DNA of 64,000 nt from Yponomeuta sedellus (GCA_934045075.1 OW203738.1:248001-312000), one strand, 5' to 3'. Shown: positions 10,786-22,768, counted from the first letter of the stretch. A program made the numbers and translations. Notes: a model not told the origin generated them from the letters alone.

Positions 10786-12480
10786 TCCATAGTAGATTCA
10801 TAGTAGATTCCAAGCTACAAAATATTTGTCAGAAAATTGACAAGAATTTAGTTGCTTAGCGACAATTAACTGATTCTAATAGTTAGATACCAGTTTATTA
10901 AATGTCAAGTGATTACTTAATACTCTTATGTCGTTTTACATCAGATTAATTACATAATACTTAAGAAGAAAAGATACCAACGCACTACCCAATGGACATC
11001 GAGAAATCTATTTCAGAGCTTTCCAACTTGTCGTGTGCAAGGACGGAATCTTTTCAAGATCATTGGCGTATCTTAGTTATTGGCAATGGGGATTTGTGAA
11101 CGAAACGTTCAAAAATCAATGGATATTGGTGGAATAACTCAATTGGATAAACTCAGTACTGTTCCATGCCCAAATATTGAAGTTGAATTCAATTCATTTC
11201 GAGAGTTTCTGATCCTTCCACTTAATAAACAAATGATAAGGCAGTCTCTGTGTTGCCCTTAATTTGAAACACACCAGCTTTTCAACCGCTATTGTCGTAC
11301 TGTAATTTTACAAGAAAAGGTGACCCAGTCTTTCTATTTCAGTGAGTCTCATTTAAGGAAGGCGGGGGAAGTGATGAGAAATGTGTCACGTGGAAGCGCT
11401 TGTATTGTCGATGGACGGGTGAAGGCGTCCCGACAAACACTACACTCTGCCGCCTCGACACTTTACCGACCGGCTGAGTGTATGACGAGGTATAATCATG
11501 CAGTTATATGCAGTTGGTGTTTTCCGTTGGGTAGGGACATTGACAAGAACGTTTTGACATTGAAGTTAAAATTATATATGAGAAGTAAAATAATGAAAAG
11601 TATATTCAATTGACATTGAAATATAACGAATTGAATTTAATAACGTAAGCTAAATCACACGCTTGATCAAACAGCTCGTATTCATCCACTGCTGAACATA
11701 GGCCTCCCATAAACTCAGCAAGCTGCTAGCAGCTAACTCTCCTTACCTTAACCTATAAATTCTGCTGCTACTGCTTTTGTCCTGTGTTGTTATAAGGCTC
11801 TTGTCTCTTCAAAATCGACCTTGTCTGCTCTGTAAATTTGCTATCTTACTCAGTATCGTTACATGTTTTATGTCATGTGCTCTGGTGTACAATAAAAAAT
11901 ATACTTCTCTTATTCTCGTTCAGAATACAATTTTGAATAAACAGACTGATCTTACGAGAAAGAAAATGAGCCAAAAGTTTTATATGAACGATAAAAAGGC
12001 TCATCCATCAACTGCCGCATGGGTGAACCTGGATTTTGAATTTAGAACGCTCCCAGTGGCTTCAGTGAAGTCGGTTCGGATGGGTTCTCTTTTAACTGTA
12101 GAAGCGTAATTTTTTATTAAAATTAAATAACGTCGCAGCGCCAGGACCATCGCTTAATGGGCGACAATAACAGGAGGCGCCATATTTCACGTCGATTACT
12201 GTACCCAATTGTAGGGGGCGCCTCGACCCTGCGCGGCTGCCGGACGCTGCAGCTCTTTTGCCATCAAGTGAGCTTTGAGATAGCGGAGGGACATCGTGAA
12301 CTAAATGAGAAATGTCCTGGCAACGCTGACTTCTCATGTCTTCTTCGTTGGTCCCGTGGAGTCTAGGGCAGAAATGAACGTTTTATTCAAAGTAGCGCAG
12401 AAACTGCAGTTTAATGAACGTTACAAGTCAAAGTAGATGCCCATTTCAAAATGTGGATGATTTTGGAGAAAAACGTTAAC
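10786..12480. other. Mostly unassigned DNA
   Basis: A small LINE 3'-end fragment (TCCACTGCTGAACATAGGCC) lies at about 11690-11715, and a CTCTGGTGTACAATAAA-type tail fragment at about 11879-11915. A GC-rich patch at 12130-12260 is not recognised. No gene is supported. Confidence 0.45.
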
Positions 12481-12483
12481 GTT

Positions 12484-12560
12484 ATCAACCCTTGAATGTC
12501 CCCACTGCTGGGGCACGGGTCTCTTCCTGAATCGCAGAAAGGTTAGGCCATGGCCTTTGG
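12484..12560 (-). repeat. 5S-related SINE, 3' tail only
   Basis: TCAACCCTTGAATGTCCCC and ACTGCTGGGGCACGGGTCTC match, in reverse, the tail of the full copy at 60177-60535. Confidence 0.75.
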
Positions 12561-14140
12561 AGAAAAAATGAACAAAAAAATTCCAAACTTAGTTTATTTA
12601 AAGTCCTTAATTAAAAGAGTTTACATAACGATTTTAAAACATAGAACTCATGCATAGTACTGACTTTAATTCCAGATATCACAGTTATGTAAATAATACG
12701 TTATAGTAGCCTTATTGGCATAGTGTGTATTATTTGAACCGCGATTCTGATACAAGGGTTTTCATTTATCTATGGCTATTTTAGTAAATTTTTCCTGTTT
12801 GGTCTCAGAGAGAATAAGATCTCTTCCACGTCTGGGACGGTCTTTCGGATTGTCGTGAGCCTTGGGCGGGTTTCCGAATCGAGAGCCACCTTCTCATGTC
12901 CAGTAAATGAAAGTTAGTAGTTTTAGTGCACTTCTTGACAATAAATCTATATGTAACAGAACAGAAGCATGTTAAGCTTGTTGCAGCACGGCGTGCTTCA
13001 AACAGGAGGCCACAACTTCCGATCAAACTCCCAGCTACTTCTCGCGTCTCACTTACCTATGTCGCTGCAGGAGATTTCAAGGGCAAATTTCATCATTCAA
13101 GCTAATCGCCAATTATCATTAAGCGGTGTTTAGCGCTTCAAATACAAGATGTGTCAAATTACTACCAACATTCTAATCAATATTAGACACGAACATTTTT
13201 TACCAGCGGCTTACGTTTAACTTGTGAAAATTATATCAACTAGAATAAAAACACAAAAAATCGTATTTCAGGGAGACAGAGAAAGAGAGACAGAGAGAAA
13301 AGAGTCATCACAAGTGCCCAGACTAATTAGCATTTTCAAGACACAGACACTCAGGTTTCCTCGATCGTATAAGAAAAATAATACTTAAAATGGTATTAAA
13401 AACCTATATATTGCAATCTACATAGTGATAATAAATGTTACTTAAATACAAATACCATAATTATACACTACGAAGATACTGAATAAATCTATTAAAGTAC
13501 AAATTAATAATCATGGTTACCATACGGTATGATTACTACAAGATCTCAATGTTTCTAAAATAAAACGGCTTCAAACTTAAGCTTCCAATAAAGCGTGTTT
13601 AGTAGGAACAGTGAAATCGAGCTAACGACATAAGGAGTTGAATGCCAAAACTTTGCATGAGATCCTCAAGAAAACAATAGTGATCTTAGTTACCGTGCCT
13701 CCACAACCTGGTGGATAGGCCGCCCGGCAGAAGGTGGAACTAGAAATTAATTATGATTGAAGAAGCTCTGACAAAGGCGCCCCCCCGCGGCAAGACGCAG
13801 CCGCGCAAGCCGATGCGAGCAAGGCGATGTTTAGGCTCGCGCTCCGCGGCGCATTTAATATGCAATTAGCTGTAAGCCCTCTAACGCCGCGGCTGAGCAG
13901 TCAGGGAGTTCACTCCGAAATATTAGAAGGTATGTGAATGGGGCTTTAGGCCCATTCAGAAGTTGTACTTTGGAGTTTTAGTTAAAAATGAGTAACGTAG
14001 TACTCGAAGGTTATTTCGTTACTGAGTCAATACAGGTAAAATACGTATTATTAGACCGTGTAGTATACGTGTTATTGAAAAACCGCAACAACTGGAAAGC
14101 CTTCCTTCAGTGTCTTTGTCACTTAACAATAATTAGAAAC
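12561..14140. other. Unassigned DNA with a GC-rich island
   Basis: A GAGACAGAGAGAAAGAG-type purine repeat lies near 13270-13305. A GC-rich block at 13780-13900 (CAAGACGCAGCCGCGCAAGC) is directly followed by CATTTAATATGCAATTAGC. It is not repeated in the window and is a candidate regulatory island. Confidence 0.4.
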
Positions 14141-14149
14141 AATTCATAT

Positions 14150-14262
14150 GGTTGAGCCGATAGGCACGAATAGTGTTTCATACATACAAACATCACGCCT
14201 GTATCCCAGAGGGGTGGGCAGAGACCAGGGACTGCCACCTGCCACGATCTTGCAGTCTTATT
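14150..14262 (+). repeat. CATCACGCCTGTATCCCAGAGG repeat
   Basis: Contains ACATCACGCCTGTATCCCAG and GGGACTGCCACCTGCCACGA. Reverse-complement copies occur at 46060-46128 and, diverged, at 59600-59690. It is a dispersed repeat of unknown class. Confidence 0.65.
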
Positions 14263-14701
14263 ATATCTACTCTTATTAATTATGCCAAACAAGTTGTGTA
14301 GCACAGCAGTAAACATTATTTTGTAATTATAAATTTATTATTGTTATTAACAAGCTTAAATCGCAATTGCTACTACTATTGTATGGGTACTGCCTGAAAT
14401 AAATAATTTTTTATTATATATATTTATTAAGTACACGCGTTTCAAGAGCAAGACCCTACGTCGAGCGGTTATTAATTAGTGGTGGTTATCGAGCGGAAGC
14501 ATCGCGGCACAAACGCGCGGCTGAAGGCTTGAGGTCGAGGGATGAGGGCGACTGCAGCCGCGGCTCCAATATTCTCCGTAAAACTTCGGTTAAACTAATC
14601 GTCTTAGCAGCTTCCTTCCAACAAACATCCTGACAGTCTTTCTACTTGTGAGAGTTGATTATGTATGCGAAGAAAGTAGGTAATTGGCTAAACTATAGGT
14701 A

Positions 14702-14846
14702 TAAAAACCTATTTAGAGCTACTGGCATGGCTCGGATAGCCAGAGGTTGCGGGTTCGAATCCCGGCATGGGTGAAATTTTTAGCCTCTAAATAGGTTTTT
14801 AAATTTGTCCTTAGCACGGGTTAGTGCATAAAAAATAAAAATAGTA
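14702..14846 (+). repeat. Family A inverted composite with 13-bp TSD
   Basis: Flanked by TAAACTATAGGTA at 14689-14701 and 14847-14859. The left end is TAAAAACCTATTTAGAG, an inverted copy of part of the 3' region. The tRNA-like segment and the full A-rich tail (GCATAAAAAATAAAAATAGTA) follow in direct orientation. The exact TSD fixes both ends of the insert and shows that the inverted piece arrived in the same event. Confidence 0.85.
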
Positions 14847-15106
14847 TAAACTATAGGTAGGTAGCCAAAAAGAGGTAAAGGTAGATCAATATTTTTTATA
14901 ATATTTTATTTTTAAATATTTTTTTAATTACTCGTATTAGTATTTTCTACGGGCATTGTATATACATAATAATATACGTTTCTACAACAAGAACCCTAGA
15001 TGCGGTTAAGCACATTTAAGCACGTACAAGTAGCACGTACAAGTGCAGTAGCCGATTTAATAATAAAGATTATTTAAATGGGAAACGTCATAAACAATTT
15101 GAAGTG

Positions 15107-15492
15107 TTATACTATTTTTATTTTTAATGCATTAACCCGTGCTAAAGACAATTTTAAAAAACCTATTTAGAGGCTGAAAATTCCACCCATGCCGGGATTC
15201 GAACCCGCGACCTCTGGCTACCCGTGACAGCGCTCTATCCAAGTGAGCTAATGAGCTAAAAACCTAACTGCAAAGTAGGTAGTCGGGGCTGTAAGTGACG
15301 CAATCTATTTCAGTCAGATGTCGCTGCCTGTACGTAATACAGAGAATAGTGTAAAGAGGTTCGAAATTTCACTGATGCAGGTGAGACGCCCATTAGCTCA
15401 GTTGGATAGAGCGCTGGCACGGATAGCCAGAGGTCGCGGGTTCGAATCCCGGCATGGGTGGATTTTTTAGCCTCTAAATAGGTTTTTTTAAA
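15107..15492. repeat. Family A inverted composite, long
   Basis: A minus-strand part (15107 to about 15256) runs from the A-rich tail through the tRNA-like head to GAGCTAATGAGC. A plus-strand part then runs from CCTAACTGCAAAGTAGG through a complete tRNA-like head (A box TTAGCTCAGTTGG, B box GGTTCGAATCCC) to AAATAGGTTTTTTT. The outer ends are the A-rich tail on the left and the T-run site on the right. Confidence 0.85.
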
Positions 15493-15737
15493 ATTCTTCA
15501 ATTCTTCCCCACCACGATCTAGTTCCTGCTTAAAATAAACACTTTTATTAAATTTGTAATACTTGATGTACTTTAGAAACTTACGCTCCTGGTTGTTCTG
15601 GTCCTCTAAAATATGTCTCTCTAGAAGTTCAGAATAACTAGGTTTAACCTTCAGGATGACGGGTTCTTGTTCATACTACGTATCTCTGGATAATAAGTAT
15701 AAAATTTATTTTGTAAGGTAATAATAAATCTCGGTTA

Positions 15738-15935
15738 CAATCTAATAATAACATAACATTTACATATAGGCATATTGCTTCTGGTCCCACACTAGGATAC
15801 CCTGTGTCGTGCAAACCAGAAACCACTACACCACATGCAAGACTTGGGGTTTTTTCTTTTCTTCCCCGCCGGGGTTCGAACCCGGAACCTCTTGCACGGT
15901 AGGCAGATGCACTACCGCTGCGCCACTGAGATCAT
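15738..15935 (-). repeat. SINE family C (Gly-tRNA-like head)
   Basis: The minus strand reads CAGTGGCGCAGCGGTAGTGC, CTGCCTACCGTGCAAGAGG and GGGTTCGAACCCC. The SINE body with ACGACACAGGGTATCCTAGT follows. A plus-strand copy lies at 51066-51250. The tRNA-like part is glycine-tRNA-like by eye, but the attached body shows it is a SINE, not a tRNA gene. Confidence 0.8.
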
Positions 15936-16237
15936 TATAATGTGTTACGAAAGTTTTTTTATTTTTATTCGTATTTACTAGTATATTGACGTGTGACTTA
16001 GTGGGATCCAGATGGATAAATGTAGGTTTAGCTAAGGTACTTATTACACAATTATTCAACATCAAGTTCACGATACCACAAGTACAAGTACTAACTAGAT
16101 ATCGTAGAAAGATGGAGCTCTGGGTCTCTTGGCGATATGTTTATGAATGTACACACGCGTGAGTATAACAGATGTTTATTCATTAGAGACAAAAGTAAAA
16201 TATCATGCCATCTATAGTTCATTAATTTTACCGAGCG

Positions 16238-16485
16238 GTGGTAGCGGAGCGGTTTAGAACGCCGGCTTCTCAATCGGCAGGTCGTGGGTTCGAACCCCGC
16301 CTTGTACCAATGACTTTGTTTTCTAAGTTATGTACATTTGTGAAATTATAGTAGCAATACTACTCGCTGTCGGTGAAGGAAAACATCATAAGGAAACCCT
16401 AGTGCCTGAGGTGTTAGCGTACCTCAGCGCTTGCTACGTACAATGGCCCAACTATGAGGCTAAGTGCGGAAATCTAAAGTCTAAC
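16238..16485 (+). repeat. SINE family B, near full length
   Basis: Head GGTGGTAGCGGAGCGGTTTAG with B box GGGTTCGAACCCC, then ACCAATGACTTTGTTTTC, the core GTGAAGGAAAACATCATAAG, and the tail CAATGGCCCAACTATGAGGC. Partial copies occur at several places on both strands. The head is tRNA-derived and the element should be Pol III transcribed. Confidence 0.85.
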
Positions 16486-17427
16486 TATTACATTAATATA
16501 GGCATGGATGGACGGACGTTTCATAGTAGGTAGAGGCGAAGACAAGGCACACATACGCAAGCCCATCAATGCCTAGTTGTAGCCAAGGCTTGAGTAGAAC
16601 TTTTCTCAAATAATGACGATTGATGAAACAATTATTTGAGCCTAGACAGAAATTTTTAGTTAAAAATACAGTAACTTTTAAAGTAAATTTATGTTTTTGT
16701 TTAATAAACTGTTTTCTACGTATTTGCAAGCCAGTTCATATCAAATTTAAATAAAACCTTGGATGGCTACCAAAGAGATAACTCGACAGATATCGATTTA
16801 CATACAACTTTTGCTGTTTGCTGCTCAAATGTATTTAGCTTCTGAGGAAGGTTGTTAGAATAATGCGCAAATTTCCAAGTATGTTTGAGAAAAAGCTGGT
16901 GAAATACTAGACTTTTTATTTAACTGATACAGCCACAGCCATCATCAGAAATTGTCTTTCGAAATCTGAATATTCTTTATACTGAGGCTCATTAGAAATG
17001 CATTAGCTCCGAAACTAAACAGACCTGAGGGCATTTGAAATTGGTCGGAGCTGGAGTGAGACAATCAATGCCGGACCATTCTGGCCATATGGCGTCGCAT
17101 CTCGCATCTCAACGGGTGCGATAGTTTCGGCAAGAGGGTGGACTTGCCCACAGTTTGGGCCTGAGGGCACTTGTAGGGAGGGGTCGTAGTTACTTAAAAC
17201 AATCGAATTATTCGTTCGTTTTCGAAATTCATTTTAATCGAAAACTATTTATTCAGTCGATAGCCCGGCTCGTCGCTAATAATTACTGACTAAATAGTTT
17301 TTTTTAGTTAAGCACTGATCGAGTGCATACACCGTGTCACTGCAGCGCAAGATTGTAGTCAATAACTTCCACATACACATACCTCATAACTTCCACACTA
17401 TACGGTCACTTGTGCTAATTCCAAACC
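16486..17427. other. Unassigned DNA
   Basis: No gene seen. Sequence at about 17040-17170 is somewhat GC-rich and not repeated in the window. Confidence 0.4.
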
Positions 17428-17573
17428 TGTGCGCTCACCGTATGGTGAGCGCTGGCACGGATAGCCAGAGGTTGCGGGTTCGAATCCCGGCATGGGTGAA
17501 ATTTTTAGCCTCTAAATAGGTTTTTAAATTTGTCCTTAGCACGGGTTAGTGCATTAAAAATAAAAATAGTATA
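17428..17573 (+). repeat. Family A SINE with short inverted 5' end
   Basis: The copy begins within the tRNA-like head (GAGCGCTGGC) and ends with the full tail AAAAATAAAAATAGTATA. It is immediately preceded by GCGCTCACC-GTAT, so GCGCTCACC and GGTGAGCGC form a 9-bp hairpin at the 5' junction, a small inverted duplication. Confidence 0.8.
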
Positions 17574-18255
17574 ATGATAACTAATTGTTCTATTCAGTTC
17601 TTTGTCTGAAGGCTTAACTCAAACGTATTTTCCTAAAGTCAGTATATTCGCCTTGCGCAGTTTGTCTATCTAGCCTAGAAGCATGACATGAAGCACAGTT
17701 GACTTGAAACTATTTCTCCACAGTGCAGGTACTGCTGTCAACAACCCCGTCTAAGCAACAGACTGTCGAGTAACGGAGTGACATACCGTTTACATTTACC
17801 TCCCCGATCGCTCCCCGAATTTTAATCGAGTAATTCGATAACTTTTTTCGAAAAATAACCCATCGCTAGGAGGATAGTGATGCAAATGCCGGGGGTGATT
17901 AGCACGAGTCTGATTGCTTCATTGTCGAGATGATTACCATAGTTCCGGTGAGCCCCAATTTCACAGTATTAGCACTACAGATTGGCTGCTAAGTCTGTCT
18001 TCGTGTTGTGGAACGAATAAAGCTACACTGAGGAGCTTAGCGCCGGAGTAGACAGGCAATAACGTGGGATTAGCTGGTTGTAGGCCTCGGATTATAAAGT
18101 ATTGCAGTACTTTCGCGGTCATGGCCAAAGGCGTGAATGTGAGCGCGTTTGTTACTCTCTGCTCAGCTTGGTTTTTTTTTTGGAATGGGCATTGATACAA
18201 GCGTTTTAAAGTTAACTTAAGACTTATAAATTTGCATGTCCGATAGTACACACAG
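17574..18255. other. Unassigned DNA
   Basis: No recognisable gene or repeat. The minus-strand open frame at 17961-18251 overlaps nothing known. Confidence 0.4.
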
Positions 18256-18496
18256 TCTATTTATTCTTACTTGTCCAATTTAGTAAACAAGATTCTACCC
18301 TTAAACTGTGACTTTTTAGTCCAAAACTGCCATATTTCCATAAATGAAGTAACTTGGAACACTCTTTTAGATAACACGCTGCCAATTTTAGAAACATAGT
18401 TCATGAATTTGCGAGAAAATGTCTAGTTTAGGCATCAAATCTCAATTTTAAGGTTAGAATCTTGTTTACTAAATTGGACAAGTAAGAATAAATAGA
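18256..18496. mobile_element. MITE with 47-bp terminal inverted repeats
   Basis: TCTATTTATTCTTACTTGTC and the following bases at the left are repeated in reverse complement at 18450-18496, with a single mismatch in about 47 bp. The 150-bp interior is AT-rich and non-coding. No clear TSD is visible, so superfamily is open. Confidence 0.8.
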
Positions 18497-18879
18497 ATGT
18501 AGGTACATAAATTTTGTCCTAATAGTTTTCCGAGTGAAAGCCTGTGCCCTACAGTGGGACGTATATAGGTTGCATTATTATTTTTTCATTATAATTTTTA
18601 AATATGTTAGGCCCGGCCTGATAAACAAACGCGTAAGAAAGAAAAATCCGGACTGAACCAGATCCTTTCGCAGAGTCAGAGCTTGGTCAGATTGCAGATC
18701 TACGGTAAACCAATAGCTATTACAGATAAGATATAATCTAATATAGGGAAACATAAAGCCAATTACAGGTTCACAGGTTATAAATGATTTATATACCTAT
18801 GTTATCAGAGAAATGAGAAAGTAAAAAAATATTTTCCTTATATATTTACTATGCCTTATACAACTTATCACAGCTTTAG

Positions 18880-19115
18880 CATTGTTTTCTAAGTTACGTT
18901 TTTCTAAGTTAATGTTATAGTAGGAATACGACTCGCTAACTGTGAAGGAAAATATCATGAGGATTTCGGAGGTGTCTGGGTGTCGGAGGTGTTCACATAC
19001 TTAAGCGTACACCTGGGTGTCGGAGGTGTTCACATACTTAAGCGCTTGAAATCGCGAATCACTTTGGTGATTAAACCCTTTCTCACCGAGAGAAGGCCTG
19101 TGCCCTGCAGTGCCC
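18880..19115 (+). repeat. SINE family B with internal tandem duplication
   Basis: Lacks the tRNA-like head and begins near TTTTCTAAGTTACG. It contains GTGAAGGAAAATATCATGAG and ends with GAGAAGGCCTGTGCCCTGCA. A block of about 37 bp (CTGGGTGTCGGAGGTGTTCA plus CATACTTAAGCG) is present twice in direct order at about 18976-19050. Confidence 0.75.
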
Positions 19116-20279
19116 GGCATCGGCTGCGTTGTTTGATTCCTTTAATTGCCCCTATACTTAATAGATAACTTTTCCGATATCACACTTGATAATGAGTAAT
19201 TATGTCAGTCGGATAGTGCTGAGTCGTCAGTCCGAGCCTGCGGCGGCGCAGCGGGCGCGGTGCGGGGTCGGCGCGGCAGCGAGGCGAGACTAGGGCGGTG
19301 CGGGGCGGCGCCTTTGACGCTTCATTGCTCGTATAAATGCTAACGACAACATTCCGCACATTTACATAATTAGGACCGCAAGCGATGGACTACGGGTAAA
19401 GCGAATGAATCCGCAAACCATGTACAATTAATTCGGTCTATTTTCAACTTGTTCAACAATTAATTGCAAAACATGGCTGGGCTGAACACGCCCCTGGACT
19501 GAGGACGTAACAGCATCGGATATTAATGAAAACGGAACAATAAAATAAATCACATAAGAGCGTTCACGAACGTATTAATTTTTTAACAAATTGAGCATAA
19601 ACTTTGTTTACATAGAATATACAGGCACAGATATACGACAACCAATATTTGTTTAATTTTTTAATTTGTTTAATAATTGTGGCCTAGAAAACCTTTGTCC
19701 GCCTTTGTTGGGATTCGTTGGCAAAATATTAAAAAGTGAAAATTATTGATAGCTTAAAGCGTACAGAAAAGTCAGCTCAGTAGGTAGGTAAGTGTGATTG
19801 CTCTTTCTTTTTTTTTATTTTATTGAAAATATCTGTAATATAATTTTTAATAAAACTAAATCAGTATTTTAAATCTTTTTAATATGTTCTTTCCCGGAAC
19901 CTCGTTAAATCTTTCATTATTTTATAGTCACGTCAATTCTGCTTAGTTTGATAGTCTCAAAGGGAAAGTTACTGACTTATTAGTCTTGACGCGCAAAATA
20001 AAGTATGTAATTCACTAGCCAAGCACGCGTGCCCATGTGTGCTTGACCAGTAAATTTCTTCAGTGGAAATGTTAACGACAAGGCGACAACATTGCGGTAA
20101 TTAACATAATTACAGCTAGTTTACGAGCGAGTCGGCCGACGCCGCCAGCCTCGTTTCCCTCGGGCGCTGGCCACAACCACTGCCCTCCTAGCTATTGGGT
20201 GATTATGCTTTGGGTCACAGAATAAATCGTACCTTTACTTCATCTACTTCATCACCAGAACCCCCCACTTCAGCTATCG
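19116..20279. other. Unassigned DNA with two GC-rich islands
   Basis: Islands at about 19220-19320 (GCGGCGCAGCGGGCGCGGTG) and 20110-20170 sit next to AT-rich TAATTA-like motifs (ACATAATTAGG, GTAATTAACATAATTACAG). Both neighbourhoods share GCTAACGACAACATT / GTTAACGACAAGGCG-like words. There is no coding evidence; they look like conserved regulatory sequence, which is inference. Confidence 0.4.
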
Positions 20280-20292
20280 ATAACCATACACA

Positions 20293-20499
20293 ATATCAAC
20301 CCTTGTATGACGCCACTGCTGGGGCACAGGTCTCTGCCTGCATATCAGGAAGTTTAGGCCATACTCCACCACGGGGGCAAAGTTCGAGTTGGTGGAGGAT
20401 TGTAAGACATTGGCGGGCCTTACTGTCAGAAGCTCAAGCCGCCCGTGAGGCCTCTGGCATGGCTTAACGACTGTCTTTACGTGACAACCGACATTTTTA
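20293..20499 (-). repeat. 5S-related SINE, 3' part, with TSD
   Basis: A reverse-orientation copy of the SINE middle and tail (CCACTGCTGGGGCACAGGTC, CCATACTCCACCACGGGGGC, CTTACTGTCAGAAG). It is flanked by ATAACCATACACA at 20280-20292 and ATAACCATACGCA at 20500-20512, a 13-bp TSD with one mismatch. The 5' head is absent, as expected of a truncated retroposon. Confidence 0.8.
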
Positions 20500-20589
20500 A
20501 TAACCATACGCAGCAGAGGATTAAGATACGAGCGACTCGCAACTAACTTAGGTTTTCTTTCTTTTTTTCTTTTTTTTGTTTCTCAGGTT

Positions 20590-20857
20590 AATAATAATAA
20601 TATACATAAATAATAAATAAATATACATGAATATATTACACAGATCTCGTTAGCCCCATACTAAGTACAACTAAATGACTTGTGTTACAGATGCTAACTC
20701 GACGATACATTTAATACAATATATACATAAATAACATCCAAGACCCGAGACAAATTAGAAAAGTTCGTTTCCTAGTTTGAGCCGGCCGGGGATCGAACCC
20801 GAGACCTTCGGTCGTACAGTCAGGGTGTCCAACCGCTGCGCCACCGAGGCCGTCAGG
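20590..20857 (-). repeat. SINE family D (tRNA-like head)
   Basis: The minus strand reads CCTCGGTGGCGCAGCGGTTG, then GGTCTCGGGTTCGATCCCCG and a body with GTCTCGGGTCTTGGATGTTA and AACACAAGTCATTTAG-like sequence. The head has recognisable A and B boxes. One copy only in this window. Confidence 0.75.
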
Positions 20858-21077
20858 TAGACCAAAAACTTGAATTAGTTTATATTTAAGATATAAAAAT
20901 ACAACAGGTTATTTTCAAGAAATGTTTCACGGAGTTAAGCTCGTTTTAGCACATTATTTTCGTAGTTTTTTAATTTCTTGTTCTGTGTTTTTTCGTGTGC
21001 AGTAAATTATAATAATAACAATAGTCCAGTTGTTTGTCCAACTAAAGTATAAGTGGAGGTAGTGATATACCAGGCTG

Positions 21078-21872
21078 TTAAGGCGCTTTGAGGTGTTAAG
21101 GAGCGCCACCAATGGAATAAAAATCATAACTTGTTTATTAATTCAGTTTTTTTTTTTTCAAAAAGTAAACATTAACAATCTTAATATCTGTGATAATTAT
21201 TTTCAGAACATTCAGCCTCGAACGTAGTATCAACATCATAGGACCTTAAACGATTACCGCTAAAAACCGCCGTTTTGACAGAAGTCGATTAAAGTTATAG
21301 GTTGCTGAATTTTTATGTTTACTGTTTGAAACAATAACGAATTTAAAACAAGGTGTTGGCGATAGACCTTTAGTATTGTTAATTTTAACTTTCTGTACAT
21401 ATTGTCTTTTTTACTTATGTCAGTTTTAAATTTAGTTTCTGTCTAACCTATTATTAATTGTCTGGTGAAAATATTATTATGATCGAATAAACACGGAATT
21501 ATAAATAGAAAAATATTATATTATTTTTAATGCACTAACCCGTGCTAAGGGCAATTTTAAAAAACTTATTTAGAGGCTAAAAATTCCACGTTATTCGTAA
21601 ACCTGTACGTAATATAGAGAATATTGTAAAGTGGTTCGAAATTTCACTGATGCCGGTGAGTCGCCCATTAGCTCAGTTCGAAAGAGGCTGGCACGGATAG
21701 CCAGAGGTCGCGGGTTCGAATCCCGGCATGGGTGGAATTTTTAGCCTCTAAATGGGCTTTTAGAAATATATTTTTATTAAAAACATAAAAGTAGGGCACC
21801 ATACGGTGCTTAACACAAGAGTCACGATTTTTATTCCATTGGTGGCGCTACTTAGCACCCAAAGCGCTTTAA
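21078..21872. mobile_element. Non-autonomous TTAA-bounded (piggyBac-like) element
   Basis: The outer bases are TTAA at 21078-21081 and 21869-21872. Inside them GGCGCTTTGAGGTGTTAAGG and, in reverse, AGCGCTTTGGGTGCTAAGTA form terminal inverted repeats. These continue as a shared block GCGCCACCAATGGAATAAAA. No transposase is encoded. A family A SINE composite (21516-21766) is nested inside. TTAA target use suggests piggyBac. Confidence 0.75.
21516..21766. repeat. Family A inverted composite nested in the TTAA element
   Basis: A minus-strand tail piece (TTTTTAATGCACTAACCCGT to GGCTAAAAATTCCAC) is followed by a plus-strand body from CCTGTACGTAATATAGAG through the tRNA-like head to AAATGGGCTTTTAG. 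Confidence 0.8.
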
Positions 21873-21876
21873 GGCC

Positions 21877-21981
21877 CGTAACTGCAAAGTAGGTAGTCGG
21901 GGCTGTAAGTGATGCAATTTGCTTAAGTCAGATGTCGCTGCCTGTACGTAATACAGAGAATAGTGTAAAGAGGTTCGAAAT
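21877..21981 (+). repeat. Family A SINE, 5' body fragment
   Basis: CCGTAACTGCAAAGTAGGTA through GTGTAAAGAGGTTCGAAAT, then stops before the tRNA-like head. It abuts the right end of the TTAA element. Confidence 0.75.
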
Positions 21982-22425
21982 ATACGCTTTTTTTAAGCTG
22001 GAGCTTCTACAGGATTCTGTTTGACGGGTGTAGGGAGGCAGGAGGTAGCCGCGGGGCCTAAAAATGAATTTTAATGGTCATTTAGGACGGGATAATGAAG
22101 ACAGCGGACGGGCGCCCCTCTACAGCGGGTTAGCTCGCCTTGTAATTTCGAACCAACTACCGCCCTAATATACCGCTCTCATCAAATATCCCTCTACTTT
22201 ACCGCGCCCTTATTCCCCCGATAATTAGCTCCATATTCCCTCGTTTGCTGGTGATGGTGGTAAAGTGAGCGCAGTGTTAACTCTCACGTAAGGACAGAAA
22301 GTCCGGAAAATGGTACTCTCAATAGGAAATACTACAGCTAAAAGCATACTTCAAGCGCAGCCTCGTTGCATTGGTTGCAGGAAAATAGTATATGTAGTAT
22401 TTGACTATCATTTATTATTATCTAG
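21982..22425. other. Unassigned DNA, candidate conserved island
   Basis: Sequence at about 22040-22260 is GC-richer, not repeated here, and contains CCCCCGATAATTAGCTCC. No coding evidence. Confidence 0.35.
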
Positions 22426-22768
22426 CCGAATTGAGTGATTGGAACCAATCACTTGAGTTAAGCAACAACAGGTGCGGTCAGGTGCAGGATGGGTGACCGT
22501 CCCATGACTACCGCTAGTGGCATTTTTTCCGAGCGCTTCCGTGATTCGCAAGGCCCGTTAAGCCGTTGGTGCCGGCTGTCATGTAATGTCGTTAAGCCAT
22601 GTCAGGGGTTTATGGGCGGCTTGATAACTTCTGACAGTAAGGCCCGCCACTGTCTTACAATCCTCCACCAACCTGGACATGGCCCCCGAGGCGGAGTACG
22701 GCCTAGCCTTCCTCCGATGCAGGAAGAGACCCGTGCCCCAGCAGTGGGGACATAGAAGGGTTGATATC
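22426..22768 (+). repeat. 5S-related SINE, long copy
   Basis: Contains GAGTGATTGGAACCAATCAC, then the 5S-like block (GTTAAGCAACAACAGGTGCG, AGGATGGGTGACCG). The body follows (TACCGCTAGTGGCATTTTTT, CTTCTGACAGTAAGGCCCGC) and then the tail CGTGCCCCAGCAGTGGGGAC and GGGTTGATAT. It is collinear with 60177-60535 at high identity. Confidence 0.85.

Noticed and set aside
15169..15460. tRNA genes (also at 4180, 16240, 20770, 51070, 52740, 54540, 62650)
   Set aside because: A and B boxes are good, but the anticodon loop and acceptor are degenerate. Each sits inside a repeated SINE body.
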